Positions 29,802-39,409 are shown, numbered from the stretch's first letter. The stretch is DNA of 64,000 bases from Pseudogemmobacter faecipullorum (GCF_020539525.1 NZ_JACDXX010000009.1:1-64000), one strand, 5' to 3'. Notes: generated from the letters alone by a model not told the origin. A program made the numbers and translations.

Positions 29802-30158
29802 TCAGTCTTTGGTATTGACCAGACCGCCGCCCAGACCGAAATCGATCACCTGGTCATACATGCTATAGCCGAAATTGGCTTCGCCATAGAGACGGTCGCC
29901 CATATAGGCAGCGCCGAGCGTCGGGCGGAAGCTGGAGGTGGCGAAATGGTAATCAACCCCGAGCGTGCCTGCGATCTCGTTCTTCTCGCGCGAGGAAAAC
30001 AGTTTCACACCGGCGGCAAGACCCTTGCCGCTGTGCTGGCCAAACACCCAGGAAAGGCCGAAGCCGACACCGGGATTATCAGCGCGGGCGGCGCCGGTCA
30101 GGGCCAGCGAGGCGGCGAGGGCGCAGGCGGCAAGGCGGGGCAAAGTGGCAATTTTCAT
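29802..30158 (-). CDS. Small secreted beta-rich protein of unknown function
   Basis: The 118-residue product has a clear signal peptide (MKIATLPRLAACALAASLAL, cut near GAARA-D, about residue 26). A Gly/aromatic-rich remainder (GFGLSWVFGQHSGKGLAAG, LGAAYMGDRLYGEANFGYS) suggests a small periplasmic or outer-membrane beta protein. ATG 30158 has AAGGA 8 bp upstream and is preferred to an ATG at 30173. It is monocistronic with its own terminator. I do not recognise a named family. Confidence 0.65.
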   Translation of the reverse strand: MKIATLPRLAACALAASLALTGAARADNPGVGFGLSWVFGQHSGKGLAAGVKLFSSREKNEIAGTLGVDYHFATSSFRPTLGAAYMGDRLYGEANFGYSMYDQVIDFGLGGGLVNTKD

Positions 30159-30812
30159 GTCATGTCCTTCCATGGCGACCGCTCTGCTCGAAAGGGCCGC
30201 TCTTGATCTGTGGATCAAGGATACACCGGAAATTGCTGCGGGGAAACCATTGAACCCTGGCAGAGAATCACCCGGCGACAGCTTGCCTGGGGGGAGGGGC
30301 TGCAGGCCTGAGGATTATTCCCTGCCGGATGTACAGAAAACAGCGCAGAAGCCCGGCCCTGTCTCCACCCCTGACCCCCCCGGGCTCGGGCGCAGGCGGG
30401 CAGGGCGCTCGGGTAAGGCGCTCGGGCAAGGTGGGCCGGTGCCAGGAACCGTGGCGCAGATTTCCGGGCGGACAGAGGGGGTGCGGGAGGGCGCGGGGAT
30501 GGGCAGCCCAGGGCCAGCTTCCCGGCGAGGGGGATGGTGGTGCGGGTGGCGGCCCGCCCGTCAGGCGAAAGGCTCCGCGAATTCCGTACTGCCGTATTCA
30601 GCCTGGTTTTGCGCCCCGTACGGCAGTTCCGCCCGGCCTGCGGTCAGCTGAGAGAAAAACCTTCTCCTCTGCGGGCTTTGTCCGGGCGCAGTCCTGCTGC
30701 GGCAGGGGGGATCTTCAGAATGGAGATCAGATGAAATCCCGTCCAGTCTTATCGTGAATAAGGCGCCGCTGTGAGAGCGGGCCGGACAGGATCAGATCAG
30801 AGAGATTTTCAG
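30159..30812. other. 654-bp intergenic region upstream of tauA
   Basis: No supported gene is present, although several frames are open because of high GC. It holds a near-palindrome CTTGATC-TGTG-GATCAAG at 30202-30219, just upstream of the minus-strand secreted-protein gene, and a 9-bp inverted repeat ACTGCCGTA / TACGGCAGT at 30588-30596 and 30619-30627. The tauA start has only a weak Shine-Dalgarno (AGAGA). Confidence 0.5.
30588..30627. promoter_or_regulatory. 9-bp inverted repeat upstream of tauABC
   Basis: ACTGCCGTA and TACGGCAGT are perfect reverse complements separated by 22 bp, about 185 bp before tauA. It could be an operator or an RNA hairpin. No known TauR-type direct repeat was seen. 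Confidence 0.3.
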
Positions 30813-31799
30813 ATGTCGCTTCGCACCTTCACCGCCACCGTGACCCTTGCTGCTGTGCTGGGCGGCACGGCTTTTCCCACCCTTGCTGAAACTCTGCGTA
30901 TTGGCTGGCAGCAGATTGTTGAACCCTCGCGCATTCCCCAGGCCGATAAAACCTATGACAGCGCCACCGGCGCCACGGTGGAATGGAGCCTGTTCGGCGG
31001 TGGGGCGGATGTGATCGCGGCGATTGCCGCCGGTTCGATTGATATCGGCTATGTCGGCTCCTCGCCGCTGACCGCTGCCGCCTCGCAGGATCTGCCGGTT
31101 GAGGTGATTTATATCGTCGGCACTATTGCCGGGGCCGAGGCGCTGGTCGTCAAAGGCATCGACAGGCCCGGGGATCTGAAGGGCAAAAAAATCGCCACCC
31201 CCTTCGTCTCGACGGCGCATTACGCGTTGCTGACCGCGCTGGGCCACTGGGGTATCGATGCCTCCGAGGTCAGCCTGCTGAATCTGCGGCCGCAGGAAAT
31301 CGCCGCTGCCTGGGAGCGCGGTGATATTGATGGCGCTTATATCTGGGATCCGGTGCTGAACCAGATCAGGACCACCGGCGGCACTGTACTGGCCGACAGC
31401 ACCGATGTCGCGGGCTGGGGTGGCCCGACCTTTGATGCCTGGATCGTGCGTAAGGCATTTGCCGAGGCGCATCCGGATATCGTCACCGCTTTCGTGAAAG
31501 TCACCGGCGAGGCGAGTGATGCCTATCTGGCCGATCCCGCCGCCTGGGGCGCGGAAAGTGAGCAGGCAAAGAAAATTGCTGAACTGACCGGCGCGCCGGT
31601 TGCGGATGTTCCGGGCCTGCTGAGCGGCTATGCCTTTGCCGGGCTGAAAGATCAGACCTCGGAGGCTTTCCTCGGCAAAGCCACGGCTGAGGCGATCCGC
31701 AACACTGCCGCCTTCCTGGCCACTCAGGGGGCTGGCAGCGCGAAAGAGGATTACAGCGCCTTTGTAAACAAGGGCTTTGCCGAAGCCGCCCTGAAATAA
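30813..31799 (+). CDS. tauA: Taurine-type ABC transporter substrate-binding protein
   Basis: A periplasmic binding protein for taurine or related sulfonates. The 328-residue precursor has a signal peptide (about 1-24, cut after TLA) and an SsuA/TauA-type fold: LRIGWQQIVEPSRIPQAD, WSLFGGGADVIAAIAAGSIDIGYVGSSPLTAA, GKKIATPFVSTAHYALL and WDPVLNQI. These match TauA more closely than SsuA. ATG 30813 is the plausible start although its Shine-Dalgarno is weak. First gene of tauABC; a hairpin separates it from tauB. The oxidising enzyme (TauD) or taurine dehydrogenase genes are not adjacent. Confidence 0.85.
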   Translation: MSLRTFTATVTLAAVLGGTAFPTLAETLRIGWQQIVEPSRIPQADKTYDSATGATVEWSLFGGGADVIAAIAAGSIDIGYVGSSPLTAAASQDLPVEVIYIVGTIAGAEALVVKGIDRPGDLKGKKIATPFVSTAHYALLTALGHWGIDASEVSLLNLRPQEIAAAWERGDIDGAYIWDPVLNQIRTTGGTVLADSTDVAGWGGPTFDAWIVRKAFAEAHPDIVTAFVKVTGEASDAYLADPAAWGAESEQAKKIAELTGAPVADVPGLLSGYAFAGLKDQTSEAFLGKATAEAIRNTAAFLATQGAGSAKEDYSAFVNKGFAEAALK

Positions 31800-31828
31800 G
31801 CCCGGGCGGCCTGCCCATCTGCAGCCGG

Positions 31829-31854
31829 CCGGTCCCCCTCCGGGGGCCGGTTTT
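31829..31854 (+). terminator. Hairpin with T run between tauA and tauB
   Basis: CCGGTCCCC / GGGGGCCGG forms a 9-bp GC stem followed by TTTT, 15 bp before tauB. It probably acts as a partial terminator or 3' stabiliser that lets the binding protein be made in excess over the membrane complex. Confidence 0.6.
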
Positions 31855-31869
31855 CCGATCGGAACACCT

Positions 31870-32667
31870 ATGACACAGCTTTCTCTCTCGCAGGTCTCTC
31901 TGCATTATGGCTCTGACCCCGGCGCGCCTGCGGTGCTGCAGGATATTTCGCTGACGCTGAGGCGCGGCGAATTCATCTCGGTGATCGGGCGCTCCGGCTC
32001 GGGCAAAACCTCACTGCTCAACCTCGCGGCGGGATTTATCGCCCCGAGTGCCGGGCGGGTCAGCATGGCGGGTCGCCCGGTGTCGGGTCCTGGCCCTGAA
32101 CGCGCCGTGGTGTTTCAGGAGGATGCGCTTCTGCCCTGGAAAAGCGTGCTGGAGAATGTCGCTCTGCCGCTGAAGCTGGCCGGAATGGCCAGGGCCGGGC
32201 GACGGGATAAAGCCCTGCACTGGCTGGCGGCGGTGGGGCTGGAGGATCAGGGCGGAAAACCTGTCTGGCAGTTGTCCGGCGGGCAGCGCCAGCGGGTGGG
32301 GATTGCCCGGGCCCTGGCGGCGGATCCGGCATTTCTGCTGATGGATGAGCCGCTTGGCGCGCTCGATGCCATGACGCGCGATCAGATGCATGAGCTTTTG
32401 CTCCGGCTCTGGCGGGCCAGCCATGCCGGGGCGCTGCTGATCACCCATTCGGTCGAGGAAGCTCTGTTTCTCTCCACCTCGGTTGTGGTTCTGGCACCTG
32501 GCCCGGGGCGGATCACCCTGACCGAGCCCTGCAGCTGGGGGCGGCGTTTCCTTGCGGGCGAGGATCCGCGGGCGCTGAAATCCGAGGCGGGCTTTATTCT
32601 GGCGCGCGAACGTCTGCTGTCGGCGATCCGGGAAGGGCGCGATGATCCGCGTGCGGTGGCAGCATGA
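31870..32667 (+). CDS. tauB: Taurine-type ABC transporter ATP-binding protein
   Basis: Powers sulfonate import. The 265-residue ATPase shows Walker A GRSGSGKTSLLN (about residues 40-51), Q-loop VVFQEDALLPW, ABC signature LSGGQRQRVGIARAL, Walker B FLLMDEPLGALD and the switch His in LLITHSVEEA. It overlaps tauC by 4 bp (ATGA at 32664-32667), so the permease is probably translationally coupled. The start at 31870 follows the GATCGGAACACCT region with no strong Shine-Dalgarno. Confidence 0.9.
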   Translation: MTQLSLSQVSLHYGSDPGAPAVLQDISLTLRRGEFISVIGRSGSGKTSLLNLAAGFIAPSAGRVSMAGRPVSGPGPERAVVFQEDALLPWKSVLENVALPLKLAGMARAGRRDKALHWLAAVGLEDQGGKPVWQLSGGQRQRVGIARALAADPAFLLMDEPLGALDAMTRDQMHELLLRLWRASHAGALLITHSVEEALFLSTSVVVLAPGPGRITLTEPCSWGRRFLAGEDPRALKSEAGFILARERLLSAIREGRDDPRAVAA

Positions 32668-33455
32668 GTGCGGGCATTCCATCGCCGCACCGGTTGCCGG
32701 GATGGCTGATCGGACTGGCTACCCTCGGCGCACTGGTCGGGTTCTGGGCGCTGGCCTCGGCCAGGGGCTGGGCCTCGCCGGTGTTTCTGCCCGGGCCGGA
32801 GCGGGTGCTGGCGGCGCTGATCCGGGCCGGAAGCGAGGGTTATGCCAATGCCACGCTCCGGGCGCATATCGGGGCGAGCCTCTGGCGGATCTTTGCCGCT
32901 TTGCTCGGTGCCATGGCAATCGGTGTGCCTTTGGGGCTGATCATTGCCAGCTCGCGCCTGGGGCGGGCGATTTTTGACCCGCTGATCGAGTTTATCCGCC
33001 CTTTGCCGCCCCTGGCCTATCTGCCGCTGATCATCATCTGGTGCGGTATCGGCGAGGCCTCAAAAGTGCTGGTGATCGGCATTGCCATGCTGGCCCCCAT
33101 CGTCATTTCAACCGTCTCCGGCGTGCGCGCGGCTTCAGAAAGCCAGATCCGCGCCGCGCGGGCCTTTGGCGCCTCAAAAACCGCGCTGATGTGGGAGGTG
33201 ATGCTGCCCGCGGCTTTGCCGTCGATTTTCACCGGCATGCGGATCGCTCTGGGCGCGGGCTGGACCACGCTGGTTGCCTCTGAACTGGTCGCAGCGACGC
33301 GGGGGCTGGGCTATATGATCCAGTCGGCGGCGCAGTTCCTGGTGACCGATATGGTCATTGCCGGGATCCTGGTTATCTCAGCCCTGGCAACGATTTCTGA
33401 AGTGATCCTGCGCCAGATTGAGAAACGCTTCCTGCCCTGGATCGGCCGCAGCTGA
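32664..33455 (+). CDS. tauC: Taurine-type ABC transporter permease
   Basis: The 263-residue membrane protein has about six helices and the BPD_transp_1 EAA-loop RAARAFGASKTALMWEVMLPAALP, which contacts TauB. The segment PLIEFIRPLPPLAYLPLIIIWCGIGEASK is typical of TauC/SsuC permeases. It ends the tau operon and is followed by a strong terminator. Confidence 0.9.
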   Translation: MSAGIPSPHRLPGWLIGLATLGALVGFWALASARGWASPVFLPGPERVLAALIRAGSEGYANATLRAHIGASLWRIFAALLGAMAIGVPLGLIIASSRLGRAIFDPLIEFIRPLPPLAYLPLIIIWCGIGEASKVLVIGIAMLAPIVISTVSGVRAASESQIRAARAFGASKTALMWEVMLPAALPSIFTGMRIALGAGWTTLVASELVAATRGLGYMIQSAAQFLVTDMVIAGILVISALATISEVILRQIEKRFLPWIGRS

Positions 33456-33471
33456 GGCGGCGAAATCGAAA

Positions 33472-33497
33472 AAGGGCGGGGAATTCCCCGCCCTTTG
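33472..33497 (+). terminator. Intrinsic terminator of tauABC
   Basis: A perfect 26-bp palindrome (AAAGGGCGGGGAA / TTCCCCGCCCTTT) 17 bp after tauC. It also faces the minus-strand permease gene and may act on both strands. Confidence 0.75.
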
Positions 33498-33519
33498 TCT
33501 TTGTGATCTCCCGGCCTCG

Positions 33520-35133
33520 TCAGAGGGTGAAGACGTAATTTGACACCGCCGCCACCGCCACCCCGGCGGCGAGGACCAGATAGGGCAGCATCCCGGCCTT
33601 GCGCTGATGCAGCTGACCGGCGCTGACGCCCAGATCTTCCAGCATCCGCTCGGGGAAATGGCCCTTATCGGTGACATAATGGCGGAAAGCGAAGACCGGC
33701 AGGATCAGCGCCGCGGCGATGATCCCCGACATCAGCGTGCCCGATCCCCAGACATTCGCCCCGGCCCCGAGCAGAACCATATTCACAAAGCTCAGCATCA
33801 CGCCGGCCACCATCAGCGGGGTGGGGCAGCGCCAGGGCCGTGCCACCGCGGCATTATCGATGCGATGGATCCAGCCGGAATTGAGGTTGAGGAAGTTGAA
33901 GATCAGATAGCAGCAGTTCGAGACCGCCAGCACGAAGAGATAATCCGACATCATCAGCAGGATCAGGTTGAAGGCCAGATCGGTCCACATGGCTGAGGTC
34001 GGCGCGCCATGCGAATTCACCCGGCTCAGATATTTCGGCAGCCAGCCATCGACCGAGCCCTGATAGAGCGTGCGCGACGAACCCGCCATCGAGGTCATGA
34101 TCGCCAGCATCGTGGCAAGGATCAGCATCACCACCATCAGCTTGGTGATTGCCGGGCCGCCACCGACCATCTCGCCCATCACACCGGCCACCGCCGTGCC
34201 ATCGACGATGCCGGGCTGCAGGATGCCCTCAACCCCGAGATAGCCCTGGAAGGCAATCGGCACGAGGGTGAAGATCACCACGCAGAGCAGGCCCGAATAG
34301 AGGATCGCCCGCACCGTATCATGTTCGGGGCGTTTGAACTCGGAAGTGTAGCAGATCGAGGTCTCAAAGGCATAGGTCGACCAGGCGGCGATAAACAGCC
34401 CGCCGAGGAACAAGGTGATGCCCTCGCGGTTCCAGATGCCATCGGTCACCGCGCCAGCTTCATCATAGGCGATCGGGACCAGCGGGAAGAGGTTCTCGCT
34501 GTTCACATTGCCGATCAGCAGCGGCACGATGCCCACGACCAGCAAAGGCACAATCACTGCAACCCCGATGATGGTCTGGATTTTGGCGGTGGAGAGAATG
34601 CCGCGATGCTGGATCGCGAAAACCACCAGCAGCACCGCCACACCGATGAAGAAGGTCGAGTTTATGCGCAGTTCAACCCCTTCTTTCAGGAAGCTCAGAT
34701 CGGCGAAAGTGATCTGCCAGGTGAGCACGGCACTGTCGGCCGGGATGAAGGCATTGAGGATATAGCCTGCCGAAAGACCGGCACCGATCGCCAGAACCGG
34801 GGTCCAGGCCAGCCAGTTACACCAGACCGACAAAGGCGCGATCAGCTTGGAATAGCGCACCCAGGCCGAGGCGCCATAGACCGAGGCTCCGCCGCTTTTT
34901 GACGGGAACAGCCCGGCGATCTCGGCATAGATATGCGCCTGGATAAAGCCGAAGCAGACCGAGATGATCCAGATGATCCAGGAGGGGGTGCCGACGGTTG
35001 CCGCAATCCCTCCGATAGAAAACAGGACGAGTGCCGGCACACCTGCAGCCACCCAGAAGGCAGCAGGCCAGCCAATAACCCGGTGCAGTCCTCCGGCCTC
35101 GCTGCCGGACGAATGATGATCTTGAATACTCAC
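33520..35133 (-). CDS. APC-superfamily amino acid/amine permease
   Basis: The 537-residue protein has about 12-13 membrane helices with the APC pattern: GGIAATVGTPSW near helix 1, an AEIAGLFPSKSGGASVYGASAW loop, and an even spread of helices to the C-terminus (LPYLVLAAGVAVAAVSNYVF). The substrate is not evident; amines or amino acids are likely. GTG 35133 is the chosen start because GGGAGGG stands 5-6 bp before it; a longer frame to 35229 lacks one. It converges on tauABC, but a functional link to taurine is only a guess from position. Confidence 0.8.
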   Translation of the reverse strand: MSIQDHHSSGSEAGGLHRVIGWPAAFWVAAGVPALVLFSIGGIAATVGTPSWIIWIISVCFGFIQAHIYAEIAGLFPSKSGGASVYGASAWVRYSKLIAPLSVWCNWLAWTPVLAIGAGLSAGYILNAFIPADSAVLTWQITFADLSFLKEGVELRINSTFFIGVAVLLVVFAIQHRGILSTAKIQTIIGVAVIVPLLVVGIVPLLIGNVNSENLFPLVPIAYDEAGAVTDGIWNREGITLFLGGLFIAAWSTYAFETSICYTSEFKRPEHDTVRAILYSGLLCVVIFTLVPIAFQGYLGVEGILQPGIVDGTAVAGVMGEMVGGGPAITKLMVVMLILATMLAIMTSMAGSSRTLYQGSVDGWLPKYLSRVNSHGAPTSAMWTDLAFNLILLMMSDYLFVLAVSNCCYLIFNFLNLNSGWIHRIDNAAVARPWRCPTPLMVAGVMLSFVNMVLLGAGANVWGSGTLMSGIIAAALILPVFAFRHYVTDKGHFPERMLEDLGVSAGQLHQRKAGMLPYLVLAAGVAVAAVSNYVFTL

Positions 35134-35653
35134 TTGACCCTCCCTGGTCTTTAGCGGAACGCCCGTGGTTTTTTTAATCGGGCTGTTTTCCGGTGAAGTG
35201 AGCGGTGCCGGTCTACGTTCCGGCACCACCTGACGCGGGCAGCTGGCCCAGGCTGCGCTGGAGTGACCGGGGAGAGCTGGACGGGTGGTTTCGTGTACCG
35301 CGTGCGGAAATTGTCATTTCTGCCCTCTCCGGAAATCGCAGCGAAGCCTCAGGGCTGATGCGGCCAATTGTCGCGATGACACTGCGCGGCTTTCAGCGAT
35401 TCGCCTAGCAAAATTCCTGGTGGGAAATTTTCTATCCCTTACTGAAATGCGGCTTTGCCCGATCTGTGAAGCAAAATGCCGGCTGCAGCGGTTTTTACCC
35501 ATAAGCCATCAAGGTTTCGCCAAATCAAAACCGGTGCTAGACAGTTCCGGGGGGGAGGGCTAGAACCCGGGCAAGGGCTTCGTTAGCGCTAACAAATGCT
35601 GCGACCCCCGGCTGTTACGACAGCAGGGGCGCGGCGCAACCGACGAGGGAATA
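35134..35653. other. 520-bp regulatory region between the APC permease and zwf
   Basis: No gene is supported. The stretch is AT-richer between about 35400 and 35540 and contains the perfect palindrome GTTAGCGCTAAC at 35582-35593. It must carry divergent promoters for the permease and the zwf operon. Confidence 0.5.
35582..35593. promoter_or_regulatory. LacI-family-type operator upstream of zwf
   Basis: GTTAGCGCTAAC is a perfect 12-bp palindrome with a central CG pair, the form bound by many LacI-family sugar regulators (for example GntR of enterobacteria). It lies 61 bp before the zwf ATG. The regulator is not in this window. Confidence 0.6.
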
Positions 35654-37108
35654 ATGGCTTCGCGCGTCATTCCGGTTGAGGTGTTCGACCTCGTGATTTT
35701 CGGCGGTACCGGCGATCTTGCCCGGCGTAAAATTCTGCCGGGCCTGTATCTGCGCTGGCTGGCCGGGCAGATCCCGGCTGAGGCCCGCATCATCGGTGCG
35801 GCCCGTGGCGAGCTGGACGATCAGGGTTTCCGTGATTTCGTCGCCGCCTCGATCGAGGAATTCGTCGCCCGCGACCGCAAGGATAAAGCGGCGATCAAAG
35901 GCTTCCTCGAGCGTCTGCATTACGTGGCGATTGATGTCACCGGCGAGAAGGGCTGGAAGGATCTGAAAGCGCTGGGCCGTGAAGGCGCGGTTCAGGCCTT
36001 TTACTTCTCGGTCGCGCCCGCGCTGTTTGGCGCCATCGCCGAGCGGCTGAGAAGCTATGAGATTGCCGGGGCTGAGGCACGGATCGTGGTGGAAAAGCCC
36101 TTCGGCCGCGACCTCGCCAGTGCCAGAGCGCTGAATGCCACGCTGGCGCAGCATTTCGAGGAAGGCCAGATCTACCGCATCGACCATTATCTCGGCAAAG
36201 AGACGGTGCAGAACCTGATGGCGGTGCGCTTTGCCAATATCCTGTTCGAGCCGCTGTGGAAGTCGGAATATATCGACCATGTGCAGATCACCGTCGCCGA
36301 GACGGTGGGGGTAGAGGGGCGCGGCGCCTATTACGACAAATCCGGCGCGATGCGCGATATGGTGCAGAACCATATCATGCAGCTTCTGTGTCTGATCGCG
36401 ATGGAGCCGCCCTATCACTTTGACCCGGATGCGGTGCGTGATGAAAAGCTGAAGGTGATCCGGGCCCTCGATCCGGTGAAGCCCGAGGATATCGTGCGCG
36501 GCCAGTATCTCGCCGGGGCGGGCGAGGGCAGCTATCTCGAGCATTCCGGCAATAAAGACAGCCGCACCGAGAGCTATATCGCGCTGAAAGTGCATATTTC
36601 AAACTGGCGCTGGAAGGGCACGCCCTTCTATCTGCGCACCGGCAAGCGGCTGCGGGCGCGCGAATCCGAGATTGCCATCACCTTCCGCGAGCCGCCGCAT
36701 TCGATCTTTGATGATCACTCGGGCTGGCGCGAGAATGTCCTGGTGATCCGGCTGCAGCCCGATGAGGGGATGAACCTTAAAGTCATGATCAAAGAGCCTG
36801 GGCCGGGCGGGATGCGCCTGACCCAGGTGCCGCTGGATATGTCTTTCGCCGAGGCCCTGGCCAATACGATGGAAGATGTGCCCGATGCCTATGAGCGGCT
36901 GATCATGGATGTGATCCGGGGCAATCAGACCCTGTTCATGCGTGGCGATGAGGTCGAGGCTGCCTGGGCCTGGACCGATCCGATCATTCAGGGCTGGGAA
37001 GCACGCGGCGACCGGCCCCAGGGCTATGATCCCGGAACTTCAGGTCCCGAGGATGCATTGATGCTGATGCATCGCGACGGACGACGCTGGCGGGGGATCG
37101 GGCAATGA
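35654..37108 (+). CDS. zwf: Glucose-6-phosphate 1-dehydrogenase
   Basis: Oxidises glucose 6-phosphate to 6-phosphogluconolactone with NADP+, feeding the Entner-Doudoroff and pentose phosphate routes. The 484-residue protein has the nucleotide-binding IFGGTGDLARRK near the N-terminus and the active-site RIDHYLGKETVQNL at about residue 175. ATG 35654 follows GAGGGAATA. It begins the zwf-pgl-pgi operon and overlaps pgl by 4 bp (ATGA). Confidence 0.95.
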   Translation: MASRVIPVEVFDLVIFGGTGDLARRKILPGLYLRWLAGQIPAEARIIGAARGELDDQGFRDFVAASIEEFVARDRKDKAAIKGFLERLHYVAIDVTGEKGWKDLKALGREGAVQAFYFSVAPALFGAIAERLRSYEIAGAEARIVVEKPFGRDLASARALNATLAQHFEEGQIYRIDHYLGKETVQNLMAVRFANILFEPLWKSEYIDHVQITVAETVGVEGRGAYYDKSGAMRDMVQNHIMQLLCLIAMEPPYHFDPDAVRDEKLKVIRALDPVKPEDIVRGQYLAGAGEGSYLEHSGNKDSRTESYIALKVHISNWRWKGTPFYLRTGKRLRARESEIAITFREPPHSIFDDHSGWRENVLVIRLQPDEGMNLKVMIKEPGPGGMRLTQVPLDMSFAEALANTMEDVPDAYERLIMDVIRGNQTLFMRGDEVEAAWAWTDPIIQGWEARGDRPQGYDPGTSGPEDALMLMHRDGRRWRGIGQ

Positions 37109-37779
37109 CCTTTATCGAATATCCGGATCGTGACTTTCTGCATCTGCGGCTCGCGGATGCCATTGCCGGCCAGCTGGCCGAAAGCCTGCGCCGCGATGGC
37201 CGGGCGACGCTTTCGGTGCCGGGCGGAACCACCCCGGCTCCGGTCTTTGAAATTCTCTCCGGGGTCGATCTCGACTGGGGGCTGATTTCGGTGGTGCTGA
37301 ATGACGAGCGCTGGGTGCCCGAGCATTCCGACCGCTCCAACACCCGGCTCCTGCGCCAGCATCTGCTGAAGGGCAAAGCCGCCAAAGCCCGGCTGATCCC
37401 GCTTTATGAGGCGGGCCATGACCAGCCCGAGACGGCGCTGCCGGGCCTTGCGGCCGGGCTCGAGCCGCATCTGCCGGTCTCGGTTTTGCTGCTTGGCATG
37501 GGTACGGATATGCATACCGCCTCGCTTTTCCCGGGGGCGGACCGGCTCGAAGAGGCTCTGGCCGCCGATGCGCCGCTTTTGCTGCCGATGCGGGCGGAGG
37601 CGGCGGTCGAGCCGCGTATCACCCTGACCGCGCCGGTTTTGCGCGCGGCGATCCGCATCCATGTGCTGATCACCGGTGCGGCCAAGCGTGAAGCCATCGA
37701 GCGCGCTGCCAGCCTGCCGGTCGAGCAGGCACCGATCCGCACGGTTTTAGACCAGGCCGAAGTGCATTGGGCCGAATGA
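37105..37779 (+). CDS. pgl: 6-phosphogluconolactonase (SOL/DevB type)
   Basis: Hydrolyses the lactone made by Zwf. The 224-residue protein has LSVPGGTTPAPVFEIL, VVLNDERWVPEHSDRSN and LLLGMGTDMHTASLFPGAD, the core motifs of the glucosamine-6-phosphate-isomerase-like 6PGL fold. It is translationally coupled to zwf by a 4-bp overlap and followed 18 bp later by pgi. Confidence 0.93.
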   Translation: MTFIEYPDRDFLHLRLADAIAGQLAESLRRDGRATLSVPGGTTPAPVFEILSGVDLDWGLISVVLNDERWVPEHSDRSNTRLLRQHLLKGKAAKARLIPLYEAGHDQPETALPGLAAGLEPHLPVSVLLLGMGTDMHTASLFPGADRLEEALAADAPLLLPMRAEAAVEPRITLTAPVLRAAIRIHVLITGAAKREAIERAASLPVEQAPIRTVLDQAEVHWAE

Positions 37780-37797
37780 TTTAAAGGGTTCTGCAAA

Positions 37798-39402
37798 ATG
37801 AGCAAATGGACGGCGCTGAAAGCCCATCACGCCAGGGTGGCAGACCGCAGTATTCTGTCGCTGTTTGAGGCCGATGCGGCCCGGGCCGGGGATTTCTCCA
37901 CCCGCGCCGGGGGGCTGCTGTTTGACTGGTCGAAGACCAATATCGATGCTGAGGGCCGGGCGCTGTTGCTGGCGCTGGCCGGGGCCTCTGGCCTGGCCGG
38001 GCGCCGCGCTGCGATGTTTTCGGGCCAGAAGATCAACGAGACCGAAGACCGCGCCGTGCTGCATATCGCTTTGCGCGCCGGCGAAGACCAGCGGATCCTG
38101 GTTGAGGATCAGGATGTGATCCCGGGGATCAGCGCCGGGCGCAGGGCCTGTGCGGCTTTTGCTGAGGCGGTCCGCTCGGGCGGCTTCCAGGGCCAGGGCG
38201 GGAAGATCACCGATGTGGTCAATATCGGCATCGGCGGCTCGGATCTGGGCCCGGCCATGGCGGTGCTGGCGCTGGCGCCGTTCCATGACGGGCCGCGCGT
38301 GCATTTCGTCTCGAATGTCGATGGCGCGCATATCCATGACACGCTTGCGGGGCTGAACCCCGAAACCACCCTGGTGATCGTCGCCTCCAAGACCTTCACC
38401 ACCATCGAGACCATGACCAATGCCGATACGGCAAAGCGCTGGATGGCGAAACGGGTCAGCGATCCCGGCGCACAGTTCGCCGCCGTCTCGACCGCCGCTG
38501 ATAAGACCGCTGGCTATGGCATTGCGCCCGAGCGGGTCTTTGGCTTTGAGGACTGGGTCGGCGGGCGCTATTCGCTCTGGGGGCCGATTGGTCTGGCGCT
38601 GATGATCGCGGTCGGGGCCGAGGATTTCGGCCAGTTCCTCGCCGGTGGTGCGGCGATGGATCAGCATTTCCTGACCGCGCCCGATGCGCAGAATATGCCG
38701 GTGGCGCTGGCGCTGGTCGGGATCTGGCATAATCAGCTTTGTGACTACGCCACCCGCGCGGTGCTGCCCTATGAACAGCGCCTGTCGCGCCTTCCGGCCT
38801 ATCTGCAGCAGCTGGAGATGGAGAGTAACGGCAAATCGGTGGCGCTTGACGGCTCGGCTCTGACGGTTCAGTCCGGCCCGGTGGTCTGGGGCGAGCCCGG
38901 CACCAATGGCCAGCATGCATTTTACCAGCTGATCCATCAGGGCACCCGGGTTGTGCCCTGCGAATTCATCGTCGCGCGTCATGGTCATGAGCCGGATCTG
39001 GCGCATCAGCATCTGCTGCTGGTGGCAAACTGCCTGGCCCAGTCTGAGGCCCTTCTGCGCGGCCGTTCGCTGGACGAGGCGCGCGCCATCATGGCGAAAA
39101 GGGGGCTGAGCGGCGCCGAGCTCGAGCGTCAGGCCCGCCACCGCGTCTTCCCTGGAAACCGCCCGACGACCACCCTGGCGATGGAGCGGCTGACCCCCTT
39201 CAGCCTCGGCCAGATCATCGCGCTCTATGAGCACCGGGTCTTTGTCGAAGGGGTGATCCTTGGCATCAACTCCTATGATCAGTGGGGGGTTGAGCTCGGT
39301 AAGGAACTGGCTCTGGCCCTGCAGCCGGTGCTGGAGGGCAGAACCGGCACTGAAGGCAAAGACGGCTCGACCGCCGCCCTTGTTGAGTTCCTGAAAGCCT
39401 GA
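37798..39402 (+). CDS. pgi: Glucose-6-phosphate isomerase
   Basis: Interconverts glucose 6-phosphate and fructose 6-phosphate, connecting gluconeogenesis with the Zwf route. The 534-residue protein has [16 protein letters not shown], the first family signature [15 protein letters not shown] and the second signature in [20 protein letters not shown] with [16 protein letters not shown]. Last gene of zwf-pgl-pgi, ending before an extragenic repeat half and a terminator. Confidence 0.95.
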   Translation: MSKWTALKAHHARVADRSILSLFEADAARAGDFSTRAGGLLFDWSKTNIDAEGRALLLALAGASGLAGRRAAMFSGQKINETEDRAVLHIALRAGEDQRILVEDQDVIPGISAGRRACAAFAEAVRSGGFQGQGGKITDVVNIGIGGSDLGPAMAVLALAPFHDGPRVHFVSNVDGAHIHDTLAGLNPETTLVIVASKTFTTIETMTNADTAKRWMAKRVSDPGAQFAAVSTAADKTAGYGIAPERVFGFEDWVGGRYSLWGPIGLALMIAVGAEDFGQFLAGGAAMDQHFLTAPDAQNMPVALALVGIWHNQLCDYATRAVLPYEQRLSRLPAYLQQLEMESNGKSVALDGSALTVQSGPVVWGEPGTNGQHAFYQLIHQGTRVVPCEFIVARHGHEPDLAHQHLLLVANCLAQSEALLRGRSLDEARAIMAKRGLSGAELERQARHRVFPGNRPTTTLAMERLTPFSLGQIIALYEHRVFVEGVILGINSYDQWGVELGKELALALQPVLEGRTGTEGKDGSTAALVEFLKA

Positions 39403-39409
39403 CCGGCTC

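Noticed and set aside
30202-30219. FNR/FnrL-like site CTTGATC-TGTG-GATCAAG
   Set aside because: FNR sites need TTGAT-N4-ATCAA; here the half-sites are six bases apart, so the spacing is wrong. It may still be a palindrome of another kind.
33520-35133. APC permease as part of a taurine utilisation cluster
   Set aside because: It is convergent with tauABC, separated by a terminator, and has no motif that indicates taurine; nearness alone is not enough.
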